A stretch of DNA of 64,000 nt, taken from Plasmodium coatneyi. Taxonomy: Eukaryota; Apicomplexa; Aconoidasida; Haemosporida; Plasmodiidae. Shown here piece by piece: positions 8,132-19,286 of this stretch. The notes beneath the pieces are model-generated. The model did no database searches, had not been told where the DNA came from, and worked only from the letters and a program-made list of their open reading frames with translations. A program made the position numbers and the translations under genes. Location of the stretch: positions 1 to 64,000 of the forward strand of contig NC_033568.1 in the NCBI RefSeq assembly GCF_001680005.1, given 5' to 3'. The stretch's first letter is position 1. The number at the start of each line of letters is the position of its first letter.

Positions 8132-10632
8132 GCACACCACCTCTGAATTGGACAATAAAATAAATGATAAAATGGTCCAGAAGAAGGACGATAATGTGGA
8201 CAAATTCTTTCTGAAAAAATGGGTAAAAATCATATTATTTCTTATTTTATATAATAAGGAAAAGGGGGGGGAGACAAATAGGAAATTGTACTTTCTTTAC
8301 TTTCAATTTAAATGGGAAATGGATCAAGCATTCCACTCCATGTAAGGAGTAGTAGTGGTTGTTAGTGGGGTGGAAGGAAGGTTGTTAGTGGTGGTTGTAA
8401 GTGGATGGAAGGGTTGTTAGGGTCGTTGGTGGAAGGAAGATGGGTTGTTAGGTGGGTGGTAGGTGGGGTGTTAGGGGTGCTGCTGATAAATATAAGTATA
8501 TATATAAAAAGAAATATGTATACTTGTCCTCCGTTTTTCTTGCTACTTTTAGGGTCTAGATAAGGATGAAGTGTACCGCCTATTTAATGAATTCAACGAG
8601 CCACTAAGTGAAAAGGATAAGAAGAATGTTTACGCAGTCGTTTGCACAGACTTTGTAGGAGGTCAAGGCCTCAACGAGCAGGAACTTCACCCATGTTTTT
8701 GTAAAATTCTTATGAGGAATTTAGGAAATGTAATAGAAACCAGCAGCACGTATATATACAAATATAAGGAGAAAAAAGTGCACAGCATGAAGCCGAATGC
8801 ACCATGTCATCTTTTAAACTTGTGGTTATACTTATATGTATTTAAATCTCGCATAGATGAGCAGAATATTAATTATGTATTCACAGCAATAACTGAGTTA
8901 AACAAGGTATTTAAGCTAATGGATTATGAAAAGTGTATATATGAAAATACGTTTACAGTGAACACATCGGAGGACGGAAGTAGTATTTTCAGTGACATTA
9001 ATAAATGGTTGATGAGGAATGAAACGGAGAACAAAATGTCTAAAATAAAGGCAGGGACTGCATGTAATGAAGGGAGCAGATCTAATGACCAGAAGCATAG
9101 TGAAGTTCCACAGAGGATACCGGAAAATATAAATTCCAAAGTACAGAATAAAGTTCAAGAAGTTGTCAAAGAAATAAAGAAGTTGGAGGAAATATTTAAA
9201 GCAGGTGACCAGGACGACGACCTCGGCGAGTATGAGGAAACTGACGAAGGAGAAATCGAAGAAGAACCAGAAGCAGCAGGACTACAACCTCCAGAGGAGG
9301 AAGATGAGAAACTTTCGCCTCCTCCTACTACAGCTGTTTCTGAGGAAAATGAGGAAGAAAAGAAGGATGGTGCAGGTAAAGGGGAAAAAAAATACCAACA
9401 GTTGTTCAACAATTGTGCTCACACAGCAGGGGTGCATCCCGCTCATGTCCATCCCTGCTGTGTGAGCACACGTCACCTTAGATTCATAATATTTTTGTTC
9501 AATAATAGGTCCTGCGATCACATTAAAAAACAAAAAAAAAAAAATCTTCCCCTTCCACACTCCTTCCATATTCCTTCCAATCCTTCCATAATCCTTCCAA
9601 TCGTTCCATACGCCTTCTACTTACTCTTTCCCTGCAGCAGAAGAACCTAAACACACAGAAGAAGCAGCTCGTGGTAGTGGAGGTGCTCTAGGTTCTGGGG
9701 GTGCTACTCCCCGTCCTAGCACCCCTTCCCCTGCCAAACTTACCAGCAACATTGACCTCCCTACATCATACCTTCCTTTAATTCCATCGGTGACTGGTAT
9801 TCTTGTTATGAGTTACTTCCTATGGAAGGTAAACAAAAAAAGGAGAAAATATATTTTCCGTACAAAGAAAAAAAAAAGAAAAAAAATGAAAAAATTATTT
9901 TTAGAAGAAAATAACAAGAAAAAAAAAAAAAAAAATTAAGGTGAATAAATCACTAAGGTTGTGTAGGATTTCACATTTTAGGGTGTGTATGTGTAGGATT
10001 TCGCATTTTAGGTGTGTGTATAGGACTTCGTATTTTAGGGTGTGTGTATAGGACTTCGTATTTTAGGGTTTGAAGTAGTAATTACTGTTGCGTGAACAGA
10101 ACATTAAACACTCCTATTAAATAAGCATTTTCTCCCTTTTTCTTTTTGTTTTTTTTTTCCTTTCTTTTAGTACTTTGGAATGCTACGTAAAACAAGAAAA
10201 CGTTACAGAAGAGCTCTTCAAATGCGTGGTCCCTCCTTAGAACAGCAGATTGTTGACGATGTGGACGAAGATGGTCAACGTGAATATTGCATAGTGAAAG
10301 AACGAAAACCTCGTTCTATGCCTAAATATAGGAGGAAAAAACGGGGTGTTAATCGCCGTGCTGGTCGTCGTCGTAGTGGTGTACGTCGGCGCATGATTAT
10401 TGATATTCATTTAGAAGTCTTAAACGAATGTCAAAAAGGGGACCTACATTCGACGAAGGAGGACTTTTTTGAAATATTGGTTCAAGAGTTTATGGCAAGC
10501 GAATTTATAAAAGAAGAAAATGTTCCAAAGGAAAGTGTTGCTGAGGAACAAGTTCCAAGTTCAAATTCCGCGTTTAGGGAAGAAGACTTTGTTCCTAAGG
10601 AAAATGTTCCGTGTTCAGATTCCGGGTTTTAG
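8132..10632 (+). CDS. SICAvar: SICA-type variant antigen, short or 5'-truncated
   Basis: Exons visible: 8132-8222, 8553-9375, 9638-9828 and 10171-10632. The reading frame is continuous across the three introns. Exon 8553-9375 holds a cysteine-containing segment (CTDFVGG, HPCFCKILMRNL, NAPCHLL, YEKC) followed by a very acidic Glu-rich linker. Exon 9638-9828 ends in a membrane span (VTGILVMSYFLWK). The last exon is the conserved SICA cytoplasmic domain: YFGMLRKTRKRYRRA, RMIIDIHLEVLNECQKG, DLHSTKEDFFEILVQEFM, then two ENVP/FREEDFVP-type repeats before the stop. SICA proteins are variant antigens on the infected red-cell surface. I cannot find the N-terminal exon, so this may be a fragment. Plus strand, opposite to all KIR neighbours. 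Confidence 0.85.
9414..9470. repeat. Perfect 18-bp inverted repeat in SICA intron
   Basis: TGTGCTCACACAGCAGGG at 9414-9431 and its exact reverse complement at 9453-9470 flank a 21-base loop. The hairpin starts 38 bases after the donor at 9376 of the intron before the membrane-span exon. Confidence 0.95.
9955..10072 (+). repeat. Intronic 28-29 bp repeats in SICA
   Basis: Four copies of a unit like TGTGTATAGGACTTCGTATT followed by TTAGGG lie in the last intron, between the membrane-span exon and the cytoplasmic exon. The last two copies are identical. Each ends in TTTTAGGG or TTTTAGG, close to a telomere-type word. Confidence 0.85.
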
Positions 10633-11157
10633 GGTGTAGTAAATAATTTTCTTTTTTTTTTTTTTTTTTGTATTAAATTGTTTACATGTTCATGTGTAAT
10701 TAATATAAGTGGAAGTGAAAAAAAATTTTCTTCCCTACTTAATTTTCATTTGTTTGGTAAAATTTTCTTCTTTATTGAAGAATTAAAAAATGCTTACTCA
10801 TTCTCTTATAAAATTTTTTAACTTCATAAATTTTTTTTTTTTGTTCTTTCCGCGCCCGTTTCCGGGAGTATTCTTTGCTTATGTGCTTATTTAATCATAA
10901 AAATGAAAAGTAAAGCGAAGGAATGAAATATGTAGAAAAGGAATAAAATAAAAAAGAAAGAAAAAAAAAGATAAAAAAGAAAAAGAGAAAGAAGCAAAGA
11001 GAAAGAACGAAGGAAAAAAAAGAAAGAAAGAAAGAAAGGAAGGGGTAAAAGAAGGAAGAATGGTCATTTTTGCTTCTTACATTTGTATGAACTATGTGCA
11101 CTTATTTATCTGTTCACCCAGGGAAGAAACATTTCCCTTCCTTTCCCTTTCTAAGTA
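10633..11157. other. Spacer between SICA and KIR 3' ends
   Basis: No gene. The SICA gene (plus) and the next KIR gene (minus) converge here. The spacer holds poly-T (10651-10668), poly-A/GAAA runs (10910-11050) and a stretch alike to 4960-5230. Confidence 0.6.
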
Positions 11158-13153
11158 TTACACGTTCTGATAACGTACCATTCCGCGACCCCGCGTATTA
11201 TTATTTCTTCTTCCCCCGGTAGACTGTCTTGCGTTGTATGCACCAGACCCTACTGTGGAATTTTCGCATGCATCCAATATGGAATCCGTTGTGGAAGATT
11301 CCGTTAATGTTTCGATTTCACGCTCGGCAGATCTTTTCCCTCTTCTTCTTCCAGTTGAATGGTTACCAAACCAAGATGACGATGGTTTATACTGATGGAA
11401 GAGTGGAACGGGTGTTTAGGGGTGGAAGGTTGCTTGTAAGGTGGTAGGGTGGAAGGTGGGTTGTAAGGTGGTAGGGTGGTAGGGTGGTAGGGTGGTAGGT
11501 GGGTTGTAAGGTGGTAGGGTGGTAGGTGGGTTGTAAGGTGGTAGGGTGGTAGGTGGGTTGTAAGGTGGTAGGGTGGTAGGTGGGTTGTAAGGTGGTAGGG
11601 TGGTAGGTGGGTTGTAAGGTGGTAGGGTGGTAGGTGGGTTGTAAGGTGGTAGGGTGGTAGGTGGGTTGTAAGGTGGTAGGGTGGTAGGTGGGTTGTAAGG
11701 TGGTAGGGTGGTAGGTGGGTTGTAAGGTGGTAGGGTGGTAGGTGGGTTGTAAGGTGGTAGGGTGGTAGGTGGGTTGTAAGGTGGTAGGGTGGTAGGTGGG
11801 TTGTAAGGTGGTAGGGTGGTAGGTGGGTTGTAAGGTGGTAGGGTGGTAGGTGGGTTGTAAGGTGGTAGGGTGGTAGGTGGGTTGTAAGGTGGTAGGGTGG
11901 TAGGTGGGTTGTTAGGTGGGTGGTAGGTGGGTTGTTAGGTGGGTGGTAGGTGGGTTGTTAGGTGGGTGGTAGGTGGGTTGTTAGGTGGGTGGTAGGTGGG
12001 TTGTTAGGTGGGTGGTAGGTGGGTTGTTAGGTGGGTGGTAGGTGGGTTGTTAGGTGGGTGGTAGGTGGGTTGTTAGGTGGGTGGTAGGTGGGTTGTTAGG
12101 TGTGGAAATACTATTACGTATATTATTTCGCTCTTTAATTGTATATTATTACCTTATATAATAAGAAAGGGGTACCTATGGTTGCTAAGGTGCCAAAGAT
12201 AGAAGAGATGGAAGAAGTGGTGGTGGCTTGACGAACGGCATCGTTTTTTTCTTTAGTGGTTGCTGCCGCTTGATGCTCCATTCTTTCTTGTACAGATTTT
12301 AATTCGCATTGTAATTTTGGCAGTTTTGCTGCCTCACAATATACTTTGTACTTGTCTTTAAAGTCGTCGCAATATGGCCCATTTTTACTGTCTGTAATTG
12401 CGCAATATTGGTGCAATTTTTCACATGCATCAGTAACTTTTTGGCGATAAGTTGACCATTGATCCCCATTACAATTGGATTCAACATTCTGGAGGTCTTT
12501 TTCTATGGTATTATAGTCGTAGGAATAGTCGAATATTGTTTTCATTTTACTGAACTTATCTCTGTCAATATTAGGGTACAGATTTTTACACTCCGGCGTA
12601 TCCGTAATCATTGGCTTTAAGTCTTCGTAAATTTTGTCCATATCACTCTCAAATCCACTGGCTTCACGTAAATTCTTAGAAAATATATCCCCCAGCCAGT
12701 AATAAAAAAAATTCCACCGTTCCTGATATAAATTGTGGCCTGCTTCCATTTTTAGTACATAACACAAGGCTTTTACAATTCTTTCGGCATAATTCTGAAT
12801 ACCTCGATAATCATCCAGTTCCCCTTTTACTGTTGTCCAGGATTTATTTCCATCGCAGTTACCCTTCTTCTCATTGAATTTTTTATAGTAATCGTTATAT
12901 GAGGGCAGACGTTCCAACTTCTCTTTCTATATATATATAATTAACGAAGGAAATATATACATACATATATATAAGTGCATATATACATATATATATGTAT
13001 ATATGTATGTATACACATTATGAATGTAGGAGGAATGGAAGGTTGTTAGGGGTGGTTGGTAAAATATGGTATGGGGTTGTAGGCACCCCCCCTAGCAATA
13101 TTGTCTTCCCCAAACAACAAGGTTCCTTTCCTTACCGGTGTTGATGGTGACAT
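11158..13153 (-). CDS. KIR: KIR protein, one domain
   Basis: Exons 13153-13136 (MSPSTP), 12926-12153 and 11391-11158 give about 341 residues. The ectodomain starts KEKLERLPSYNDYYKKF, has NFFYYWLGD near residue 80 and TIFDYSYDYNTIEK near 130, and carries about a dozen cysteines. A hydrophobic span ends PFLLYK at the exon border. The tail (YKPSSSWFGNHSTGRRRGKR) ends GMVRYQNV. The second intron is swollen to 761 bases by a G-rich minisatellite. The start was chosen because the ATG is followed by an in-phase GTAAGG donor, as in other KIR genes here. Confidence 0.88.
11440..12100. repeat. Minisatellite in KIR intron, 27-bp and 23-bp units
   Basis: About 16 copies of a 27-bp unit (GTGGGTTGTAAGGTGGTAGG plus GTGGTAG) run from about 11440 to 11902. 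About nine copies of a related 23-bp unit (GTGGGTTGTTAGGTGGGTGG plus TAG) follow to about 12100. Copies are almost identical within each block. The array lies in the intron between the membrane-span and tail exons; the spliced strand is the C-rich one. Similar but degenerate words fill 5521-6300. Confidence 0.95.
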
Positions 13154-13816
13154 GGTTTATGTGTGTACATATGCTCCTTTGTATATATATGTGGAATGTG
13201 AATATATATATATATATATGTTATATAAAAAGGGTTGTGTTGAAGGTTGTTTTAAAAGGTTGTGTTTTGTTAAAGGTTGTATTGTGTTGTGTTGCTGCTG
13301 CTTCTCCTATGTATTTAGAATAAGGGTCATTGTTCATGTGTATGTATGTATGCTCCTTTATATATAATGAACTTATTTTGGAACGTGATTCCTGTTCATT
13401 TATAGGAAATGCACATATGTGGGAACATTTTTCCTTTGTTCCTTATAATGATTATAGAAAAAACAAGCACATATTAAGCTTTTACTTTCTTCTTCCTTCC
13501 CGTCATCCTTTTTTGCATAATGTGCATTTACTTCAATTTTTTTCAAACAGTGACAGAACACACATAATACGTATATGTATCAAAGTCACTACATAAGTGC
13601 AAATATAATTAAAGATGAACATGTGGATGAATGTGCTGAAATGATAGAATGACGAGGGGAGGAAAGAATGTTCTTCATATACAGTTCCTTCATTCATTCA
13701 TTTATTCCATTATTGTTGCATTATGTACAACATTCCCAGGAAGTATTGTTATTACTATTGCTATTATTACTATTACTAATATATGATTATTATTTACATG
13801 TGTTCGCTTCAGTTAT

Positions 13817-13851
<35 letters not shown>

Positions 13852-14966
13852 TATATATTAATTATACACATATAGGAAGAAGATAGAGAAAAAAAGAAAG
13901 AAAGAAAGAAAGAAAGAAAGAAATGAAAAGTGTACTCTATGTGCGCACGCAGCACCATAATAGTAGTCATTCCCTTTATCATAAATCCCTTCCTTCTTAT
14001 TTATACTCGCTCAGTATATGAAAATTTTTCTTTTTCTGCCCTTTTTCTTCCTTTTTTTTTTTTTCGTTCTTTAATGAGCACACCAGAAATGGTTCCTCTT
14101 TATATGCAAAATGTATATATGTTGTTCCATTTGAGCTATTTTTTCCTGCTTCCTTCCTTCCCTTTCCTTCCTCTTCTTATTGAAATTTTATGAAGCTCCG
14201 AAAATTCAAGGAAGTTCTACACAACGTTTCATTTGTGTTATTTCCTGAGTGTATAACATGAATAGAGGTGCATATAATCATATATATGTATGTATCATGG
14301 TCGTTATTTATATATTTTTACCCATTGTAATGTATAGTGGCAAATTATAATAGAAATAATGTAGCCTATTGTATTGCATATATATACACTCCTCTCACCC
14401 CTTATTGGGGAGGATTATGAATAATATAAAGGGGAAGCAGCAAGTTATATATGAGTGGAAGGAAGGATAAATTAGGATCACATATATGTATAAGTTCGGT
14501 GGTGGAGTTCCATTATGGAATATAGGTATAGGTTCCACTAAAATAGCAGTTCCACTAATGACAGTTCCACTAATAGCAGGTTTCACTTATCAAGTTGCAC
14601 AAATCTTACATGTGCCCTTCCCAATTAAAAAAAAAAAAACCTGCGTTGCATCCCTCCAACTGCTCACCCAACTGCTGAAAACATGTCCTTCCACATCAGA
14701 TCTCCAATTGGGGGCTCCTATATATGTATCCGCTGGAATAAGGAACCCATTTTCCTCCTGCGGATACATATATTGGAGCCCCCCATTTGGGGTCTGATGT
14801 CGAATTTGTTAATTATCCAAACAGGAGTGTGTTCGTACTAGATATATGTATACGTGATCATCACAGTATTCTTTCATTATATAGAATTTCGTATGGTTGA
14901 CTACCTCGGAATAGGAACATTTTAAACCAAATGGTGATGCACTATGCACACTTATCCTGCTGAAAG

Positions 14967-15019
<53 letters not shown>

Positions 15020-15135
15020 AAGAGTGTTTGTACACAGGTAAGTTCTGAACAAAAGGGGGGGAGGGGATGGACATACTAATTATAAATTGGAGCGTGCAGA
15101 ACACTTCTATTTATTTCTTTTCCTCTGTAGAGGCA
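13154..15135. other. KIR intergenic region with duplicated flank
   Basis: No gene supported. About 13395-14045 is a near copy of 25025-25715, the 5' flank of another KIR gene (shared GCACATATTAAGCTTTTACT and the GTGCGCAYGCAGCAC region). A TA microsatellite lies at 13818-13850 and a longer one at 14973-15016. A phrase GTTCCACTAA is repeated at 14535-14580, just before a large inverted repeat. The open frame at 14486-14797 crosses that inverted repeat and has no family features. Confidence 0.6.
14694..14799. repeat. Imperfect 40-bp inverted repeat
   Basis: Left arm 14694-14733 (begins CATCAGATCTCC, ends ATATGTATCCGC) pairs with right arm 14760-14799 (begins GCGGATACATAT, ends GGGGTCTGATG). I count 35 of 40 positions paired around a 26-base loop. 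It stands alone in a gene-free region and is richer in GC than its surroundings. Confidence 0.9.
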
Positions 15136-16598
15136 TTATGTAGGATGATAACCCACATTCCTTCCTTGTTTCTTTTCAGGGAGATTATTCTTCGTTCTTC
15201 TTCCACCACGTGGTCGTTCATTATATATGGTAGAACTATCTGTATAATCTGAAGTGGAATATTCTGTTAAGGTAGAACCTCCTATTGTTGTTGAGTCGTC
15301 GTTCGTAAACGCATCAAAATGATGTTCAATGGACCTTTTTCCTCTTCTTCCTCCTTTAAATTTGTTATGGATCCAATCAGGTAGAAGGTTATACTGAATG
15401 AAGGAGGAAGGGAAGGAATATATACACATATATACATATATGTATGTATTTGTGTACATAGTGGAAATTATAATTGTTGTAATTATAATTATGTGATTCT
15501 ATCTATGTATTATTACAATTGTACCTTATATAACATAAAAGCAGCAAATGGAAGGCCTACGGTTATGGGAAGTATGGAAGAGACGATAGTTCCTGCCGTT
15601 CTTGTAGGGGCTCCATTTTCTGCACTTAACCCGTCTTGTGACACAGGGGAAACTTGTCTATCCACAACTTCTAATGCTTCGGATGTGGATGGTTTAGATT
15701 CTAGAGTACATGTTAATTGTGATAGGTTGTTATTTTCAATGCATTTTTTATATGTTCTATTATATTCCTGACAGTGTTTATGAGCAATAGTACTACCACT
15801 TGGACTACTTGGACATTTTATATTTAATGAGTTGTAAGCATCAACAATGTTCTTTATGTGTTTCTTATATTGTTCAGAACAGAAATTTTCGGTTGCCTTT
15901 AGTTGTTGTTTTATTTTCGTATGGTCCTGTTTATATTCATATACTGCTTTCATTTCATTGAAAGTAGTTTGGTCAATTTTACTGTCATCGTATATAATTA
16001 TACACTTTTCTTTACTATTGGGAACTTCATTTAGCTTTTCATAGATTCCTTTCATAATTTCCAAAGGGGATGAATCACGAACGTCACTTAATGTGTTGAA
16101 TAAAATATTACCTAACCAATAATAAAAGGGAGTACAATATGCACTGAGGGATGAGTGTTTTCCCCCTGAATTCTGCACAATGCACCATGCTTTTACTATC
16201 TTATCTACATAACCCTTAACATTTTGATGGTCCCCCAACTTATCATTCAATTTATTTTCTATATCCCCAGACCATGAGCAAGGTTCACCACTATGACTCC
16301 ATCCTGCGTCAAACGCAGCACATGCTGCCTTCGAAGGTAAAATTCCCAAATCCTGATCCTATAAATGTGGAATTCATAGGGGTGCACATTCCAATGTACA
16401 CATATACATACACATATATATACATACATATATATTATATATATACTTATATATATATATATATATACATATATTCCATCCCACTTCCCACTTGCTACCA
16501 CCGCCACCCTCTTCCTTTAAACACGTGGGGATGGATGTGGGTGATCATCCATTATTTCTCTTTCCATTCCTTTTTTTTTTTTTATTTCTTACTGTCAT
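15136..16598 (-). CDS. KIR: KIR protein, one domain
   Basis: Exons 16598-16593 (ATGACA), 16358-15525 and 15393-15136 give about 365 residues. The ectodomain begins DQDLGILPSKAACAAF, carries CTPFYYWLGN near residue 78 and AVYEYKQDHTKIKQQL near 140. The juxtamembrane part is Ser/Glu rich (STSEALEVVDRQVS) and the span ends AAFMLYK. The tail reads YNLLPDWIHNKFKGGRRGKR and ends RNVGYHPT. The usual FDY motif is here VYEYK, so this copy belongs to a divergent ectodomain group. Confidence 0.88.
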
Positions 16599-17879
16599 TG
16601 TTGTTCATATGTGTTCATCTGTTTATGTGTTTACATGTGCAACTATTTCTACATAAAAAAAAAATTTATACTAAGAATGTGTGTTGTCCTTTATATGTTC
16701 ATATATAGAGCATATATATGGAAACTTCCCCTTTGTTCGGTCGTGCTTATGAACAAGCATGAACATGTCAAATATTTTTACATATTTATTTTCTTTCCAT
16801 TCCTTCATATTCCTTATGTAATTATTACATTGTTATATCATTGCATTGTTGTATTTTGTATATGTGATTATTTGGAGTGCCGTGTACTGCTATTCACACC
16901 ATTCCAGTTATACCCAATATAAGAGTGCAATTCTTTTTTTTTCCTATAAAATTTTAAGCATGCACTACTAATGAATGTTTTATTTCTATTTACGGGGTGA
17001 AGGCGGTTTATTAGAAATTGTTCACACATACCATATTGTACACAGTTAACATGAAAGAAAAGTTTCCTTCCTAAAATATTATGCACCTGTGAGTATGCAA
17101 TAAATGGAGCGTACCATTTATAAAATAAGTGACCAATACGGAGTGAAAATAGTCTAAAGAGATGAAATTATTATACTGGACAAAAAAAAAAATATGTATA
17201 TATATATATATAAGGAATAGGAATAGTATAAAGGGGCACCTTCTCCCCATATACATATATATTCCTTATTCATGCATTACATTACTAATTTATGCTTCCC
17301 GTTTTTGCCTATGTGATATGTTATTCGGAATTGTGTTCGACTAATTAGAAGAATTATATTACTACTTACACCATTCAATTATTACGTATATAATAGTGGA
17401 GTACAATTTTCTTTTCTTTTTTTTTCTTTATAGAAATTTTGAGCGTGAGCACACATATCCCTTACCATATAAGAGTAGTAAATTCCTTTGTCAATATGCC
17501 ACCCCCTTTTTCTTTTTTTTTCTTTTTTCCTTTTATTGTGATTACTTAATAATAATAATAACCATTTTTTTCCCATTTGTTAAATATAATTCTTCTTTAT
17601 TTCCCCTTTATTTGACATTCGATAAGTACAAGGTATAAGGAAATTATTTACATGTAATATGCACATGCATTATGTACTATTTGAGCTAATTAACCTCTTT
17701 CGCCTTTCTTTTTTTTCTTTTAATTTTTTACTTTTTACTCTTTTTCTATTATTTCTTAACTTTTTTTTTTTCTTTTTTGTGTATGGTATGAATGTGTTTA
17801 CATGTTATTGTGCAATTAATATGAATCGAAAGGAAATTTTTTCTATCCTATTGATTGGCTAGGAAACCTTCTTTTTCAC
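16599..17879. other. KIR 5' flank / spacer
   Basis: AT-rich sequence with poly-T tracts (16570, 17410-17540, 17700-17780) and short TA runs. Several short open frames exist but none shows a known domain or splice context. I see no gene. Confidence 0.55.
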
Positions 17880-19286
17880 CTAGGGATGATAACGTATATT
17901 TCTACGTTCTTGTTCCTTATTATTCCTTCCACCTGAATGGCTAACATAAGGGGAGGAATAAACTGTCGAATGCTCTGCTGTTGTGGACTCTTCTGCATTT
18001 GAACCAAGTGTGGAACATTCAGTAGAATCGTATGTGTAGTGTGTTGTTATGGAAGCATCTTCTGCTATTGAACTGTCCGTAACCATGACGTCCATGTTAT
18101 TCTTCCATAATTTGTTCCTTCTTCCTGTACCTTTAACAAGGGGACTCCGTCCTCTCGGCCATAATAAAGAAATATACTGAATAAAAATAAGGACGGAGAA
18201 GGTAAAATTACACATACATATATACATATATATTTATGTACATATATATATATGTGTATATACATATATAGTTATGTATATATGTATATGTATGTTTATA
18301 TGTATGTTGATATATGTGGACATATAGTAAATATATATAGTGGTGGTAATGATACAATTACCTTATAAAAAAAGAAGGTGATGAATAAGGAACCTATTCC
18401 AAGGAATCCATAAGAAACGGTGTCCGTGGTTCCGGAGGATTTTGTACCAGTTATAGGTAGTGTATTCGTCTGAGAACTGGAATTACTTCCATCCGTACAT
18501 TCGTTGTTAATATCCAAGGAACACTCTAATTTTAAATCTCCATCCCAACTTTCTTTTTTATACCACTCTCTAAATACTGAACACTCCTTATCCTTCTTAT
18601 CTTTTGGGCATTCTCTATGCATAGTTCTATAAGAAAACAATACTTTCCTTAAGTATGTGCAATATTCCTTTGGACATGGTACTTCCTTCTTACTTACCTT
18701 CCTCCCTATGAATTCTTGGTCTTTCTTATATTCCAGCAGTTTCCTCAGTGCTTTGAATATTTCAATATTATTGTTCGTGTACATAAAGTAACAATTATTT
18801 TCTCCTGCCGTTCCAAATATTTTGTCCCTACATTTATTCATAACTGCTTCAAATTTCCTGTCATCCATAGTTCTGTACAATACTCCACTCATCCAGTAGT
18901 AGAAGAAATTACAACTTTTTACTCCCCCTTCATTATCATTCCCCACTCCGCTAATATAACATAAGGCATTTATGATTCTATCAATCGTCGATTGCGCCAC
19001 ACCATTACTCCTTAATATTCTTTCTATATCCACTTGGTTCTTGATTCCTGTGGAGCACTTTGGGTTACTGTCCATTTGGCTATATATTTTCCTTGAGGGT
19101 AAATCCTGCAGATCATACTCCTATAAATATGAATAATTGACATGGGGGGAGGGGATAGGGTGATGCACATAGATATATACATATATATAGCATATATATA
19201 TATATCCGTATATGTATGCTGTCTTGAATTTATTGTATGCAGTATATCCCATTTCTATTATTTCCTACATTTATTCTTACCGACAT
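17880..19286 (-). CDS. KIR: KIR protein, one domain
   Basis: Exons 19286-19281 (ATGTCG), 19120-18362 and 18176-17880 give about 353 residues. The ectodomain begins EYDLQDLPSRKIYSQM, has CNFFYYWMSG near residue 78 (Met-Ser in place of the usual Leu-Gly) and RKLLEYKKDQEF near 135. The span is rich in Phe and ends TFFFYK. The tail is long, with Ser/Thr/Asp/Glu-rich sequence and the ending RNIRYHP. A TATA/CATATA block fills the intron between the membrane and tail exons. Confidence 0.87.

Noticed and set aside
11440..12100. Regular repeats that could suggest a CRISPR array
   Set aside because: There are no unique spacers; it is a head-to-tail minisatellite in a eukaryotic intron.
14486..14797. 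103-codon plus-strand frame
   Set aside because: It crosses the inverted repeat and ends in its right arm; no signal, domain or splice partner seen.
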